Shown here: positions 15,041-22,986 of the stretch, piece after piece
How positions within the stretch are numbered: position 1 is the first letter of the stretch
How the letters are laid out: each line of letters opens with the position of its first letter
DNA from: Hamadaea sp013361475
Lineage (GTDB): Bacteria; Actinomycetota; Actinomycetes; Mycobacteriales; Micromonosporaceae
Direction: 5' to 3'
DNA: 64,000 nt
NCBI RefSeq assembly: GCF_040654195.1
Contig: NZ_JBFAHM010000006.1
Coordinates: forward strand, 310,001-374,000
Notes under the pieces: generated by a model
The model's input: the letters and a program-made list of their open reading frames with translations, nothing else
Told to the model about the DNA's origin: nothing
The model's database searches: none
Made by a program: the position numbers and the translations under genes

Positions 15041-17593
15041 ATGACTCACGTCATCGACAACGTGGCGATAGCCACTGTGGACAGTTGGGTGCCGCCGGTC
15101 GCCGGCGGTCTGCTCCGGCGGCGGCTGCACGAGGCCTTCGATCGCGCCGACGCCGGAGATCTGCTGGTCGTCGCCGGTCCGGCCGGATCCGGGAAGACCA
15201 CCGCGCTAGCCATGTGGGCCGCGGAGGCAGCCGTAGCCGCGCAGGTCGCCTGGGTCGGTCTGAGCCCCCTGGACGGCGACCCAGCGGTCTTCTGGGGCAC
15301 GCTGACGACCGCCCTCGACCGGGCCACCGGCGTCACCGGGCAGCCGGAGACGGTCGGCGCATTGGCACGCTCCTTGGCTCAGGTGGAGCAGCCGCTGGTC
15401 ATCGTCCTGGACAACGGCGAGTATCTGCGCCGGTCCGCCGGAACCGTCTCGGCACTGCTCAGTCACGACCTGCCCCAGGTGCGGGTCGTCTTCGCCACGC
15501 GCGAGGCGCCGGCCGCGCACCTGAGCCGGCTGCGGCTCATCGGCCGGCTCACCGAGGTGGGCCCGGACGACCTCGCGTTCAGCCCGCGCGAAGCGGCCCA
15601 GTACTGGTCGATGCGACAGCGCGTGCTCACCCCGGCGGAGGCCACCGCGCTGGTCGAACGCACCGGCGGGCTCGCCGCCGGAGTGTGCGCGCCCGACGTC
15701 CACACCGCCGGGTTCACCGACGTCCTCGCCGACTTCCTGCGCGCCGAGCTGCTCGGCCGCCTTCCGGCCGAGCAGCAGGACTTCGTCCTGCGCTGCAGTC
15801 TGCTCGACGACCTCGACGCCCGGTCCGCGGAGGCGATCACCGGCCGCCGCGACGCCGCGCGCCTGCTGGATCACCTGCGCCGCGAACATCATCTCCTGGT
15901 ACGCCCAGCGGAGGACCCGGAGCGGCTACAGCTTCGGCGGCCCTACGCCGCCTTCCTTCGCGACGAGGCCGGGCTGCTGATCGCCGAACACGTCACGGAC
16001 GTGCACGCCCGAGCCGCCCAGCATTACGCCGAACACGACCGGCCGGAAGCGGCACTGCGGCACGCCGCCGCGTCCCGCCAAGCCGACCTGGCCGCCGAGG
16101 TGGGCGTACGCGTCGCCGCTCCGCTCGTGCTGGGCGCCGCTCGGGACGTCTTCCTGGACCTGCCCACCTGGATTCCAGCCCGGGACGCGGTACGCCATCC
16201 GGAGACGGCGACCGTGCTGGCGCTGGCCGCGGCGGCTCGCGACGACGCGCACACCGCCGGGGCGTACGCACGACTGGCCCGCGATCGGTTCGCCGAGGTC
16301 ACCACGGAACGACGGCTGCCCATGCAGGCGGCTTTGTGCCTGGGTGATCTGCTACTCGCCCGGCAACGGGAGGACGTCGAGGCGATCGGCCTCACCATGA
16401 CGGCTCTGCTCGAGCTGCTCGACGCGACCGTGCCGGGCCTGGTGCCGGCCGCCGACGGAATGCGGGCGATCGCCGCCGAATGTCTCGGCCACGCCGCGCT
16501 GTGGACCGGCGATCTGACACTGGCCCGGTCCAGCCTGGAGGCCGCGGCCGTCCACAGTGGCCGCCACGAGCTCACCCTGTCCTCCGGAGCGGCGCTGGGC
16601 GGGCTCGCCCTGGTACACGCCCTCCGCGGGGATGTGGGACAGGCCGCCCAACTCGCGTACGCGCGGGATCCGGCGGCCTCGGACGTGCCGGCGGCGTATC
16701 GGCGACCCGCGCGCCTCGCCCGAGGCCTGGTGCTCTGGCTCCGGGGAGCGGCCGCCGACGCGCTGACCGTGGTGGGCACCGAATCCGGCGACGCCGACGA
16801 CCAGCCCAGCGCGTACGCGACCGGGCTGGTCCGCGCACGCATCCTGTTGACCCTCGGCAACGTGCCGGCGGCCCGGGACGCGCTGGCCGTGGCGGGACCG
16901 GCGACGGGACCGTCCCTTCTCGACGATTGGCGTGCGGTCACCACCGCGGAGTTGCATCTGGCGGAGGGACGCCCGGCGAAGGCCGTGACCGCGGCACGGT
17001 ACGCCATGCGCGACGGGCGTACGCCGCTCGACAGTCACGCGTGCATCGTGGCCGCCCGAGCGCATCTGGCGGGCGGAGAGCTGAACGCGGCGTCCCGGAT
17101 CCTCGAAGCGGTGCACCGGACGAGTGCGACCGCCGGACCGTGGGCGCAGGTGAACGCGTGGCTGGCGGAGAGTCTGATCGCCGACCGGCTGGGCCACGAA
17201 GGCGCCGTACGCATCGCGATCGGCACCGCCCTGGTCATCGCCGACGTCGACGGACTGGTCGCCCCGTTCGGTGAGGTGGGCGGCGAAGCGCGCGCCCTCC
17301 TCGATCGCAATCGGGACCTCGTGGCCGACTATCCATTGTTGAGCGTCCGCCTCGACGCGGTACGCCCGGCCGTCACGGCGAGCGGGGGCGACCGGTTGCT
17401 GGAAGACCTGACGGATCGGGAGCTGGCGGTGCTGCGCTATCTACCGAGCCTGCTCACCGTTCGCGATGTGGCGGCCGAGCTGTCGGTCTCGCAGAACACC
17501 GTGAAGACCCACGTACGCAGCATCTACCGCAAGCTGTCGGTCGGCACCCGGCGGGACGCCGTCGGGCGGGCGCGTCGCCTCGGGCTGCTCTGA
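15041..17593 (+). CDS. LAL-type (MalT-like) LuxR transcriptional regulator
   Basis: 850 residues. Walker A GPAGSGKTT (46-54), a Walker B-like LVIVLDN, a long helical TPR-like middle, and a C-terminal LuxR HTH (about 785-850; LTDRELAVLRYLPSLLTVRDVA, LSVSQNTVKTHVRSIYRKL). ATG 15041 was preferred to an upstream in-frame ATG at 14897 because homology-like sequence begins here and the extension is low in coding character. LAL proteins are ATP-dependent activators of nearby or distant operons; the divergent M20 operon is one candidate target. Confidence 0.88.
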   Translation: MTHVIDNVAIATVDSWVPPVAGGLLRRRLHEAFDRADAGDLLVVAGPAGSGKTTALAMWAAEAAVAAQVAWVGLSPLDGDPAVFWGTLTTALDRATGVTGQPETVGALARSLAQVEQPLVIVLDNGEYLRRSAGTVSALLSHDLPQVRVVFATREAPAAHLSRLRLIGRLTEVGPDDLAFSPREAAQYWSMRQRVLTPAEATALVERTGGLAAGVCAPDVHTAGFTDVLADFLRAELLGRLPAEQQDFVLRCSLLDDLDARSAEAITGRRDAARLLDHLRREHHLLVRPAEDPERLQLRRPYAAFLRDEAGLLIAEHVTDVHARAAQHYAEHDRPEAALRHAAASRQADLAAEVGVRVAAPLVLGAARDVFLDLPTWIPARDAVRHPETATVLALAAAARDDAHTAGAYARLARDRFAEVTTERRLPMQAALCLGDLLLARQREDVEAIGLTMTALLELLDATVPGLVPAADGMRAIAAECLGHAALWTGDLTLARSSLEAAAVHSGRHELTLSSGAALGGLALVHALRGDVGQAAQLAYARDPAASDVPAAYRRPARLARGLVLWLRGAAADALTVVGTESGDADDQPSAYATGLVRARILLTLGNVPAARDALAVAGPATGPSLLDDWRAVTTAELHLAEGRPAKAVTAARYAMRDGRTPLDSHACIVAARAHLAGGELNAASRILEAVHRTSATAGPWAQVNAWLAESLIADRLGHEGAVRIAIGTALVIADVDGLVAPFGEVGGEARALLDRNRDLVADYPLLSVRLDAVRPAVTASGGDRLLEDLTDRELAVLRYLPSLLTVRDVAAELSVSQNTVKTHVRSIYRKLSVGTRRDAVGRARRLGLL

Positions 17594-17618
17594 GCACCGA
17601 GGCGACGCGCCCGCCCGA
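17562..17618. terminator. Bidirectional terminator with 22-bp perfect stem
   Basis: Arms 17562-17583 and 17597-17618 are perfectly complementary, with a 13-nt loop containing the LuxR stop codon. It separates convergent transcription of the LuxR gene and the module 2 operon. Confidence 0.8.
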
Positions 17619-17624
17619 TCGGAT

Positions 17625-17846
17625 TCAGGGCCAGATCATCCCCATCCCGTCGGCTTCGGCCAGCGCCTCGATCTCCGAGCGGAGGTACCGCCGTTGACCG
17701 CCCAAAGTCCGGCCGCACTGGAACTTTCCCTTCTGCGCCCAGCGGATCACCGTCGACGGGTCGACCCGGAACAGCCGGGCGACCTCGCCGGTACGCATGA
17801 GCGGATGCGCGTGGTGCGGCGTCTGCTCGACCGTTTCTAGCTCCAT
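17625..17846 (-). CDS. BldC-like MerR-type DNA-binding protein (module 2)
   Basis: 73 residues from ATG 17846, with GGAGGAAAG upstream. LMRTGEVARLFRVDPSTVIRWAQKGK followed by RTLGGQRRYLRSEIEAL is the winged-helix pattern of BldC, which binds direct repeats cooperatively and controls development in Streptomyces. It is last in the six-gene module 2 operon and overlaps the previous gene by 10 bases. Whether it is the orthologue of BldC or a paralogue cannot be told from one genome window. Confidence 0.85.
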   Translation of the reverse strand: MELETVEQTPHHAHPLMRTGEVARLFRVDPSTVIRWAQKGKFQCGRTLGGQRRYLRSEIEALAEADGMGMIWP

Positions 17847-18481
17847 CTTTCCTCCTCTCCCGCCGGGTTCGGCGGGCCGTCTTTCGGGGCGGTGTCATTC
17901 GAGGCGCTGTCATTCGCGGTGGGGTCATCTGCGGCGCTGTCGTGCTGAGCCGCCAGGAAGGCCGGGTCCAGGCCGGGCGGCGGTCCCACGGGATCGGCGG
18001 CCCCGGCGCGGAACGCGTACGCCGCCAGGTCGGCGGCCGCCACATCGGCCGCGGCGACCAGCGACCGCAGTGGGCTCAGCTCGGGGCAGATGCTGGTCTC
18101 CCGGACCGTCTGCATGTACACCGGCACGGACGTGTCGAAGATCGCGACCGCGGCGCGGCCGTTGCCGATCGACTCCGCACGTCCGGGCTGACGCCGGTCC
18201 TCCAGGTGCGGTTCACGGGGCGGCGGGATCTTCGGCTTCCCCCGGGAAGCCGCCGCCGGCGATCCCGCCGCGCTCTTTCCCGTGCGTTTCACGGGAGTCT
18301 TTCCCGTGCGTTTCACGGGAGTCTTGCGTTTCCGGCTCTCCGTCGGAGGTGCGGCCGCAGTGTCGGGAGCACTCGACCGCACCTCCAACTTGCGTACCGC
18401 GGCGGGGAGAGCCTTGCGGCGGGCCAGATGGGTCCGCTTGGCCGCGCGCGCCGCGCCGCCGGACCGTCGCGCCCGGCTCAT
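17837..18481 (-). CDS. Bipartite protein: basic histone-like N-terminus, acidic C-terminus (module 2)
   Basis: 214 residues from ATG 18481, which overlaps the previous stop (ATGA). The N-terminal 85 residues are rich in Lys, Arg, Ala and Pro. They include a repeat of KRTGKTPV encoded by two identical 24-bp units (18276-18299 and 18300-18323), resembling histone H1 tails. The middle (about 105-165; AVAIFDTSVPVYMQTVRE) looks folded, and the last 45 residues are Asp/Ala/Pro-rich and acidic. No family recognised. Its place between a membrane protein and a BldC-like protein suggests a nucleoid- or regulator-associated role (inference). Confidence 0.6.
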   Translation of the reverse strand: MSRARRSGGAARAAKRTHLARRKALPAAVRKLEVRSSAPDTAAAPPTESRKRKTPVKRTGKTPVKRTGKSAAGSPAAASRGKPKIPPPREPHLEDRRQPGRAESIGNGRAAVAIFDTSVPVYMQTVRETSICPELSPLRSLVAAADVAAADLAAYAFRAGAADPVGPPPGLDPAFLAAQHDSAADDPTANDSASNDTAPKDGPPNPAGEEERWS

Positions 18482-18741
18482 CGCAGCGCCGCCCGATGCC
18501 GTGCGGCCGCCCTCGGGTCACTGACCCGGCGGCGATCCGGCCCGTGCGGTACGCCGTCCATGAAGTTGCTGCCGGCGAGGTCGTCGTCGACGCCCGCCCA
18601 CCGGTTGACGTACGTGTACAGCTCCTGGATCTCCCGGCCCCGCACATGGGCCAGGAGCGCGGTGGCGGTCGCCACGATGACGACGATCGCGATGAGCGCC
18701 AGGCAGAGCTGGCCGACGGTCAGCGAGGTCAGCGTGTTCAC
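18478..18741 (-). CDS. Small membrane protein following sigma factor (module 2)
   Basis: 87 residues from GTG 18741, overlapping the sigma stop (GTGA). One helix (about 8-31; LCLALIAIVVIVATATALLA) is followed by HVRGREIQELYTYVNRW and a polar tail with PHGPDRRR. It aligns with the N-terminal third of the module 1 protein at 8011-8463, which follows the other sigma factor one gene later. Function unknown. Confidence 0.7.
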   Translation of the reverse strand: MNTLTSLTVGQLCLALIAIVVIVATATALLAHVRGREIQELYTYVNRWAGVDDDLAGSNFMDGVPHGPDRRRVSDPRAAARHRAALR

Positions 18742-19388
18742 AGCGCACCGCCGGTGAGCATCGCGGCCAGCTTCACCCGGCCGCGCTTGGTGAGCGCCTG
18801 GACCATCGCCGGCGTACGCCCCATGACGGCCGCCGCGTCGACGTCGTCGAGCCCGCAGAAGAACGTCAGCGCGATCGCCTCCTGCTGGGGCGGGGACAAC
18901 CGGCGTACCGCCGCCAGCAGTTCGCGTCCGTCGTCCTCCGGTCCCCGCAGCTCCCCCAGCTCCACCAGGCCGAGCCGATAGCGGCGGGAGTGGAAGTGGC
19001 GTACCGCCCGATCCCGGGCCAGTCCCAGCAGCCAGCTCAAGGGAGAGTCGGCGGTCGCTCGCAGCCCGCCGATGAGCCGCAGCGCCCGGTCCCAGACCTC
19101 CCGCACCAGCTCCTGGGCGAGCTTCTCCTCACCACACCAGAGCCAGACGTACTTGTAGACCTCCGTGTTGAAGCGGTCGTAGAACTCGCCGACCGCCTCG
19201 ACGTCGCCCCGCTGAATGCGTTCCACGAGGTGCCAGGCCTCGGTCCGGCCCGCCGCCGGCGCGGCCCGGCCCCGACCCGCGCCGGCGACCACGGGCCGGG
19301 GCCGCGGGCCGCCGTTCGGCCTGCGGTGCCGGGAGTCTCCGCCGATCAGGCGGTAGGACCCCGTGGTGCACCTGACCCAATCGCTCAC
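18738..19388 (-). CDS. ECF-like sigma-70 factor (module 2)
   Basis: 216 residues. Region 2 (about 55-125; VGEFYDRFNTEVYKYVWLWCG, SWLLGLARDRAVRHFHSRRYR) and region 4 (about 150-205; LSPPQQEAIALTFFCGLDDVDA, TPAMVQALTKRGR) are recognisable. It is paralogous to 8705-9370. GTG 19388 overlaps the stop of the upstream membrane gene, so it is translationally coupled. The N-terminal 50 residues are Arg/Gly/Pro-rich and absent from typical ECF factors. The region 4 recognition helix differs from the module 1 protein, so promoter specificity may differ. Confidence 0.83.
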   Translation of the reverse strand: MSDWVRCTTGSYRLIGGDSRHRRPNGGPRPRPVVAGAGRGRAAPAAGRTEAWHLVERIQRGDVEAVGEFYDRFNTEVYKYVWLWCGEEKLAQELVREVWDRALRLIGGLRATADSPLSWLLGLARDRAVRHFHSRRYRLGLVELGELRGPEDDGRELLAAVRRLSPPQQEAIALTFFCGLDDVDAAAVMGRTPAMVQALTKRGRVKLAAMLTGGAL

Positions 19389-19594
19389 GTTGATTGCCTC
19401 TCCTTCGAAGTCTCGGCGGCGTCGCCGTCGGTGAACGCGCGCATCGCCTCACCTCCCGCGCCCAGCGCGATCGCCATTCCGCTGAAGATCAGTGCGGCGG
19501 CCCACGGGTCGAGCAGTGTCGTCACGACCGCGACCGCGAAGATCGGCACCATCAGCAGCAGGGCGAGGAGGTGACGGCGCAGCGCGCGCCTCAC
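19385..19594 (-). CDS. Small two-helix membrane protein (module 2)
   Basis: 69 residues from GTG 19594, overlapping the stop of the HTH gene (GTGA) and overlapped by the sigma start. Two hydrophobic helices (about 9-28 and 31-49) with a short polar tail. No counterpart in module 1. Its strict overlap on both sides implies coupled expression with the sigma factor, making an anti-sigma or sensor role possible, though no anti-sigma motif is seen. Confidence 0.65.
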   Translation of the reverse strand: MRRALRRHLLALLLMVPIFAVAVVTTLLDPWAAALIFSGMAIALGAGGEAMRAFTDGDAAETSKERQST

Positions 19595-19872
19595 CTGGGC
19601 CGGCCCACCGCAACCGTGAAAAGCCGGTCGAACCGGGTGTGCTCGGCCGGCAGGCCGCCGAGCCGGGGTTCGGACTTCATCGCGTACAGCGCGCTCGCGA
19701 CGAACTGCCCGCCTGGGATGGAGACGCCGCGCCGGATCCGGTTGAAGCTGCTCTCCGCGATGCCCAGGAATCTGGCCTTCTCGGCGTCGGTACGGAGACC
19801 CAGCAGCTCGAAGATCTCGTCGAATGCTTTTCCGTTGTACGCCAGGCGTGGAAGCTTGCTAAATTCGTGCAC
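19591..19872 (-). CDS. Small helix-turn-helix protein, leaderless (module 2)
   Basis: 93 residues from GTG 19872. It contains FDEIFELLGLRTDAEKARFLGIAESSFNRIRRG, a Cro/CI-like HTH, then VASALYAMKS. A TATAGT box (19884-19879) lies 6 nt before GTG, so the transcript is probably leaderless; upstream ATG 19899 in the same frame would sit inside the operator. It is the first gene of a six-gene overlapping operon (HTH, membrane protein, sigma, membrane protein, basic/acidic protein, BldC-like). Confidence 0.72.
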   Translation of the reverse strand: MHEFSKLPRLAYNGKAFDEIFELLGLRTDAEKARFLGIAESSFNRIRRGVSIPGGQFVASALYAMKSEPRLGGLPAEHTRFDRLFTVAVGRPR

Positions 19873-19897
19873 GCATGCACTATAGAGCCATGCATGC
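19873..19897. promoter_or_regulatory. Module operator GCATGC-N13-GCATGC (module 2)
   Basis: GCATGCA-N11-TGCATGC flanks back-to-back -10 boxes (leftward TATAGT, rightward TATAGA at 19881-19886). The core spacing of 19 bp equals that of the module 1 site at 9415-9439. Confidence 0.65.
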
Positions 19898-20024
19898 ACG
19901 ACGCCTAGTCGCCCGGATGGGTGACAGCCTGCGGGCCGTTTGGAGGAGTCCCTCTTTCACGGACGCACGAAAGCGGCGACCCGCGCTCTCTCGTCGCCCC
20001 TTACCGGTCGGTACCATCGGACTG

Positions 20025-20522
20025 GTGAGCCGCCGCCGGAGAGACCCGCAGAGTCCCTTCGGGTGGTATCTCCGCCGACTCATGGATAAGCATGGATTCT
20101 TGTCGGACGGCGACCTGGAGGCGGCCTCGGGCGTGTCGGCGTCGCTGATCTCGCGGTATCAAGCCGGCGAGATCACCCCGACCCCGGAGAACCTGCGCAA
20201 GCTCGCTCCCGTGCTCGGCGTACGCCTCGGCGAGCTGATGGTCGAATCCGGACTGGCCACTCGGGAGGAACTCGGCATGGTCGCGCCGCCGTCGCCGAAG
20301 CCCCGCGTCGACCCCGTGCTCCTCGACGCCCAGCGGCACCTGGCCGATCCGCACCTGCCGGGAGACGTCAAGGACTACCTGCGCGCGACGGTGAAAGGCG
20401 CGATAGCGTACTGGCGGCAGCAACTGGATCTGAACAACGTTCCGGCCGGGCCACCGGCGCCGGAACCGGAGCGGATCCCCGACCCCGTCCGACCGAAGCC
20501 TTCCGGGGTCGGCCGAAGGTAG
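20025..20522 (+). CDS. XRE-family regulator (module 2)
   Basis: 165 residues from GTG 20025, placed by alignment with the module 1 paralogue (SRRRRDPQSPFGWYLRRLM against SKKRRDPQTPFGWYLRALM). HTH about 15-70 (LEAASGVSASLISRYQAGE), then LGELMVESGLATREELGM and DYLRATVKGAIAYWRQQ. A TACCAT box ends 7 nt before GTG, mirroring module 1. The same frame stays open back to 19875, next to the GCATGC operator, so a longer N-terminus is possible but not supported by the paralogue. Confidence 0.83.
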   Translation: MSRRRRDPQSPFGWYLRRLMDKHGFLSDGDLEAASGVSASLISRYQAGEITPTPENLRKLAPVLGVRLGELMVESGLATREELGMVAPPSPKPRVDPVLLDAQRHLADPHLPGDVKDYLRATVKGAIAYWRQQLDLNNVPAGPPAPEPERIPDPVRPKPSGVGRR

Positions 20523-20617
20523 CCTCGTCCACGACCTTCGCCGCCAGGCCGTGCGCCCGGCGGCTGGTTGTGATACCCCAGTCACGTTGACCGATGAGTC
20601 AGTACGGGAGGCCGGCC

Positions 20618-21109
20618 ATGGCGGAGACCGATTCCGAACAGGTGCCTGCCGTCCTCGTACCGCCGCGGACGCCGACCGGACGCGGCGGCGAACTCCTCAT
20701 CCGCCTGGCGATCTGCGCCGCCTCCGGGCTGGTGGTGAGCCTCGGATGGATCCTCGCCGGGCTCGGCGACGTACGCCTCAAGACGGTCAGCCTCGTGATC
20801 GGACTGTCGGCCGCGGCCGTCTTGGCGCTGGTGGTCGGATATACGCGAGTGGAGGTGGCCCGAGTCCGGCGCGAGCTCGCCGCCACCGAGGCGCGACTGA
20901 TCGCCACAGTGGAGACCGCGTGCGCCGAGTTGCAGACCCAGATCAGTACGCTGCAGGCGCCCCCAGCGTCCCGCAACGGGAAGCGGTCGCAGCCGGTCCG
21001 CCGGGGCCTGCGCAAGCGCGACTCCGTCGACGGCTCCACGATCTCCAACGATCTGCGCATCTTCCTCCAGGGCCGGGAATCGGCGTACGAAGAGGACGAC
21101 GGCGTCTGA
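20618..21109 (+). CDS. Two-helix membrane protein with C-terminal LQGRES motif (module 2)
   Basis: 163 residues from ATG 20618, 7 nt after GGGAGG. Two helices (about 28-50 and 58-80), then EVARVRRELAATEAR (coiled coil), a basic stretch and ISNDLRIFLQGRES near the C-terminus. It matches the module 1 protein in order and motifs although overall identity is modest. It follows its XRE gene by 95 bp, as a separate or read-through unit. Confidence 0.78.
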   Translation: MAETDSEQVPAVLVPPRTPTGRGGELLIRLAICAASGLVVSLGWILAGLGDVRLKTVSLVIGLSAAAVLALVVGYTRVEVARVRRELAATEARLIATVETACAELQTQISTLQAPPASRNGKRSQPVRRGLRKRDSVDGSTISNDLRIFLQGRESAYEEDDGV

Positions 21110-21151
21110 GCGACCCCCAAAGTATCGCGAAAGTTCGATAAGGTGCCCGTC

Positions 21152-22012
21152 ATGGGTGAGGACGGCGACGTCGCGACACTGCTGGGCATGGCGCTCTGCG
21201 CGCTGGCCGCGTTCGTCTTCGGGTGGGTGCTGTTGGGCGGCGTCCGGATCGTCAATCAGGTCGAACGGGGCATCGTCTTCCGTTTCGGCCGGGCCCGCAC
21301 CCGCGTACGCCCGCCGGGGCTGGCGGTGGTCCTCCCGTTGGTGGACCGCCTTCGCAAGGTGAACGTGCAGATCGTGACCCTGCCGGTGCCCTCGCAGGAG
21401 GGCATCACCCGGGACAACGTCTCGGTCAAGGTCGACGCCGTGGTCTACTTCCGCGTCTCCGATCCTTACCGGGCCGTGATCGAGGTGCAGGACTACATGG
21501 TCGCCGTGGAGCTGCTGGCGCAGACGTCCCTGCGGTCCGTCATCGGCAAGAGCGAGCTGGACGACCTGCTGTCCAACCGGGACGAGCTGCATCGCGAACT
21601 GCGGCTCCTGCTGGAGGCCCCGACCCAGGCCTGGGGCGTGCACGTCGACCGCGTCGAGATCAAGGACGTCCAGCTGCCGGAGCAGATGAAGCGCGCGATG
21701 TCGAAGCAGGCCGAGGCCGAGCGCGAGCGGCGGGCCCGGGTCATCACCGCCGACGGCGAGTTCCGCGCCGCGCAGAGCCTGGCCGACGCCTCCACGATCA
21801 TGGCCGAGACGCCCGGCGCGATGCAGCTGCGGCTGTTGCAGACCGTCGTCGAGGTGGCGGCGGAGAAGAACTCGACCCTGGTCATGCCCGTCCCGGTCGA
21901 GCTGCTGCGGTTCTTCGACCGGCTGGCCCAGCCGGAGACCGACGCCGGACAGGTCGGCCGGGAGCCGCCCATTCCGCCGGAGATCCCCCATTCCCGTCCC
22001 GCCAGCGACTGA
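21152..22012 (+). CDS. Slipin / stomatin-like SPFH membrane protein
   Basis: 286 residues. An N-terminal membrane helix (about 8-32) is followed by the SPFH domain (about 35-200; VNQVERGIVFRFGRA, PPGLAVVLPLVDRL, DAVVYFRVSDPYRAV, TSLRSVIGKSELDDLLSNRD) and an Ala/Glu-rich coiled coil (MSKQAEAERERRARVI). Slipins scaffold membrane microdomains and often pair with NfeD proteases, but none is present here. ATG 21152 is 8 nt after AAGG; GTG 21143 is the alternative. Confidence 0.9.
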   Translation: MGEDGDVATLLGMALCALAAFVFGWVLLGGVRIVNQVERGIVFRFGRARTRVRPPGLAVVLPLVDRLRKVNVQIVTLPVPSQEGITRDNVSVKVDAVVYFRVSDPYRAVIEVQDYMVAVELLAQTSLRSVIGKSELDDLLSNRDELHRELRLLLEAPTQAWGVHVDRVEIKDVQLPEQMKRAMSKQAEAERERRARVITADGEFRAAQSLADASTIMAETPGAMQLRLLQTVVEVAAEKNSTLVMPVPVELLRFFDRLAQPETDAGQVGREPPIPPEIPHSRPASD

Positions 22013-22122
22013 TTCGGCGCGAATTCGGCGATCTCCCGGGAACCAGACCGGACCCTTCGGCGACCTGGATGGCGCACCCGAACCGGTCCCGGTTCGGGAC
22101 AGGTCACCTGGGATGAGGTCCG

Positions 22123-22821
22123 ATGAGAAGTCTCTTCAAGCGCGCGCTCGTGACACTGGCTGTCGCCACCGCCGCGGTCGCGGTGTCGGCGAGCGCCGCG
22201 TCCGCGCACGTCACGGTGAACCCGAGCCAGGCGGCGCAGGGCGGCTACGCCAAGCTGATCTTCCGGGTGCCGAACGAGAAGGACTCGGCCTCGACGACGA
22301 AGGTGGAGGTCGTCCTCCCCGTCGAGCAGCCCATCGGGCACATCTCGGTCAGGCCCGTGCCGGGCTGGACCGTGGCCACCGAGAAGACCAAGCTCCCGGC
22401 CTCCGTGCAGGCCGGGGAGAGCACGATCACCGCGGCGGTCACGAAGATCACGTGGACCGCCGGCGCCGAGGCCGCGATCAAGCCTGGCCAGTTTCAGGAG
22501 TTCGACGTGTCGGCCGGACCGCTTCCGCAGGCCGACCAGATCGTGTTCAAGGCGCTCCAGACCTACTCCGACGGCGACGTCGTGCGCTGGATCGAGGTGC
22601 CGGCCGACGGCCAGGCCGAGCCCGACCACCCGGCCCCGGTGCTCAAGCTGACCGGCAAGACCGCCGCCTCGCCGTCGGCCGGCGCGGTCACCGTGGCGTC
22701 GGCCGACTCGTCCGGCTCGTCCGGCGCCGCCACCGGACTGGCCGTCGCGGCCCTGGTCGTGGCCGCCCTGGCCGCGGTCTTCGCCGGGCTCGCCTGGCGC
22801 CGCCGGCCCTCGGGGAACTGA
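22123..22821 (+). CDS. YcnI-type copper-binding exported protein (DUF1775)
   Basis: 232 residues. The signal peptide ends SASAASA-H, leaving His as the first mature residue, the copper ligand in YcnI-type mono-histidine brace proteins. The domain shows HVTVNPSQAAQGGYAKLIFRV and DVVRWIEVP. A Ser/Ala linker, one C-terminal helix (about 203-224) and RRRP indicate membrane anchoring, with the domain outside. It would chaperone Cu(II) at the cell surface. Usual partners such as CopD or CopC are not next to it; a gene fragment follows instead. Confidence 0.88.
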   Translation: MRSLFKRALVTLAVATAAVAVSASAASAHVTVNPSQAAQGGYAKLIFRVPNEKDSASTTKVEVVLPVEQPIGHISVRPVPGWTVATEKTKLPASVQAGESTITAAVTKITWTAGAEAAIKPGQFQEFDVSAGPLPQADQIVFKALQTYSDGDVVRWIEVPADGQAEPDHPAPVLKLTGKTAASPSAGAVTVASADSSGSSGAATGLAVAALVVAALAAVFAGLAWRRRPSGN

Positions 22822-22846
22822 CGAAGATCGCTACGGTACGCCTAGC

Positions 22847-22986
22847 TGACTCAGGCCGAGGCCGACGCCGTCCTGAAGGCGGCCAAGCTCGGCCTGCTCG
22901 GCGGCGGTCCCGGCCGGCACGGCACCCCGCCGTCCGGCCCCGGTCCACCCCCGCCGAGTAGGCCCCGCCCCGTTGGTCCGCCGTGA
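22847..22986 (+). pseudogene. Possible 3' remnant of a gene with LTQAEADAVL repeat
   Basis: The frame reads LTQAEADAVLKAAKLGLLGG and then a Gly/Pro-rich tail to a TGA at 22984-22986, but there is no start codon, ribosome site or upstream coding continuation. LTQAxADAxL segments are common near the C-termini of exported actinobacterial proteins, so this looks like the end of a deleted gene. The call rests on one short motif. Confidence 0.35.

Noticed and set aside
19875..20024. N-terminal extension of the module 2 XRE protein from the frame open at 19875
   Set aside because: The module 1 paralogue begins exactly at the SRRRRDPQ-equivalent position and has a matching promoter box; the extension overlaps the operator.
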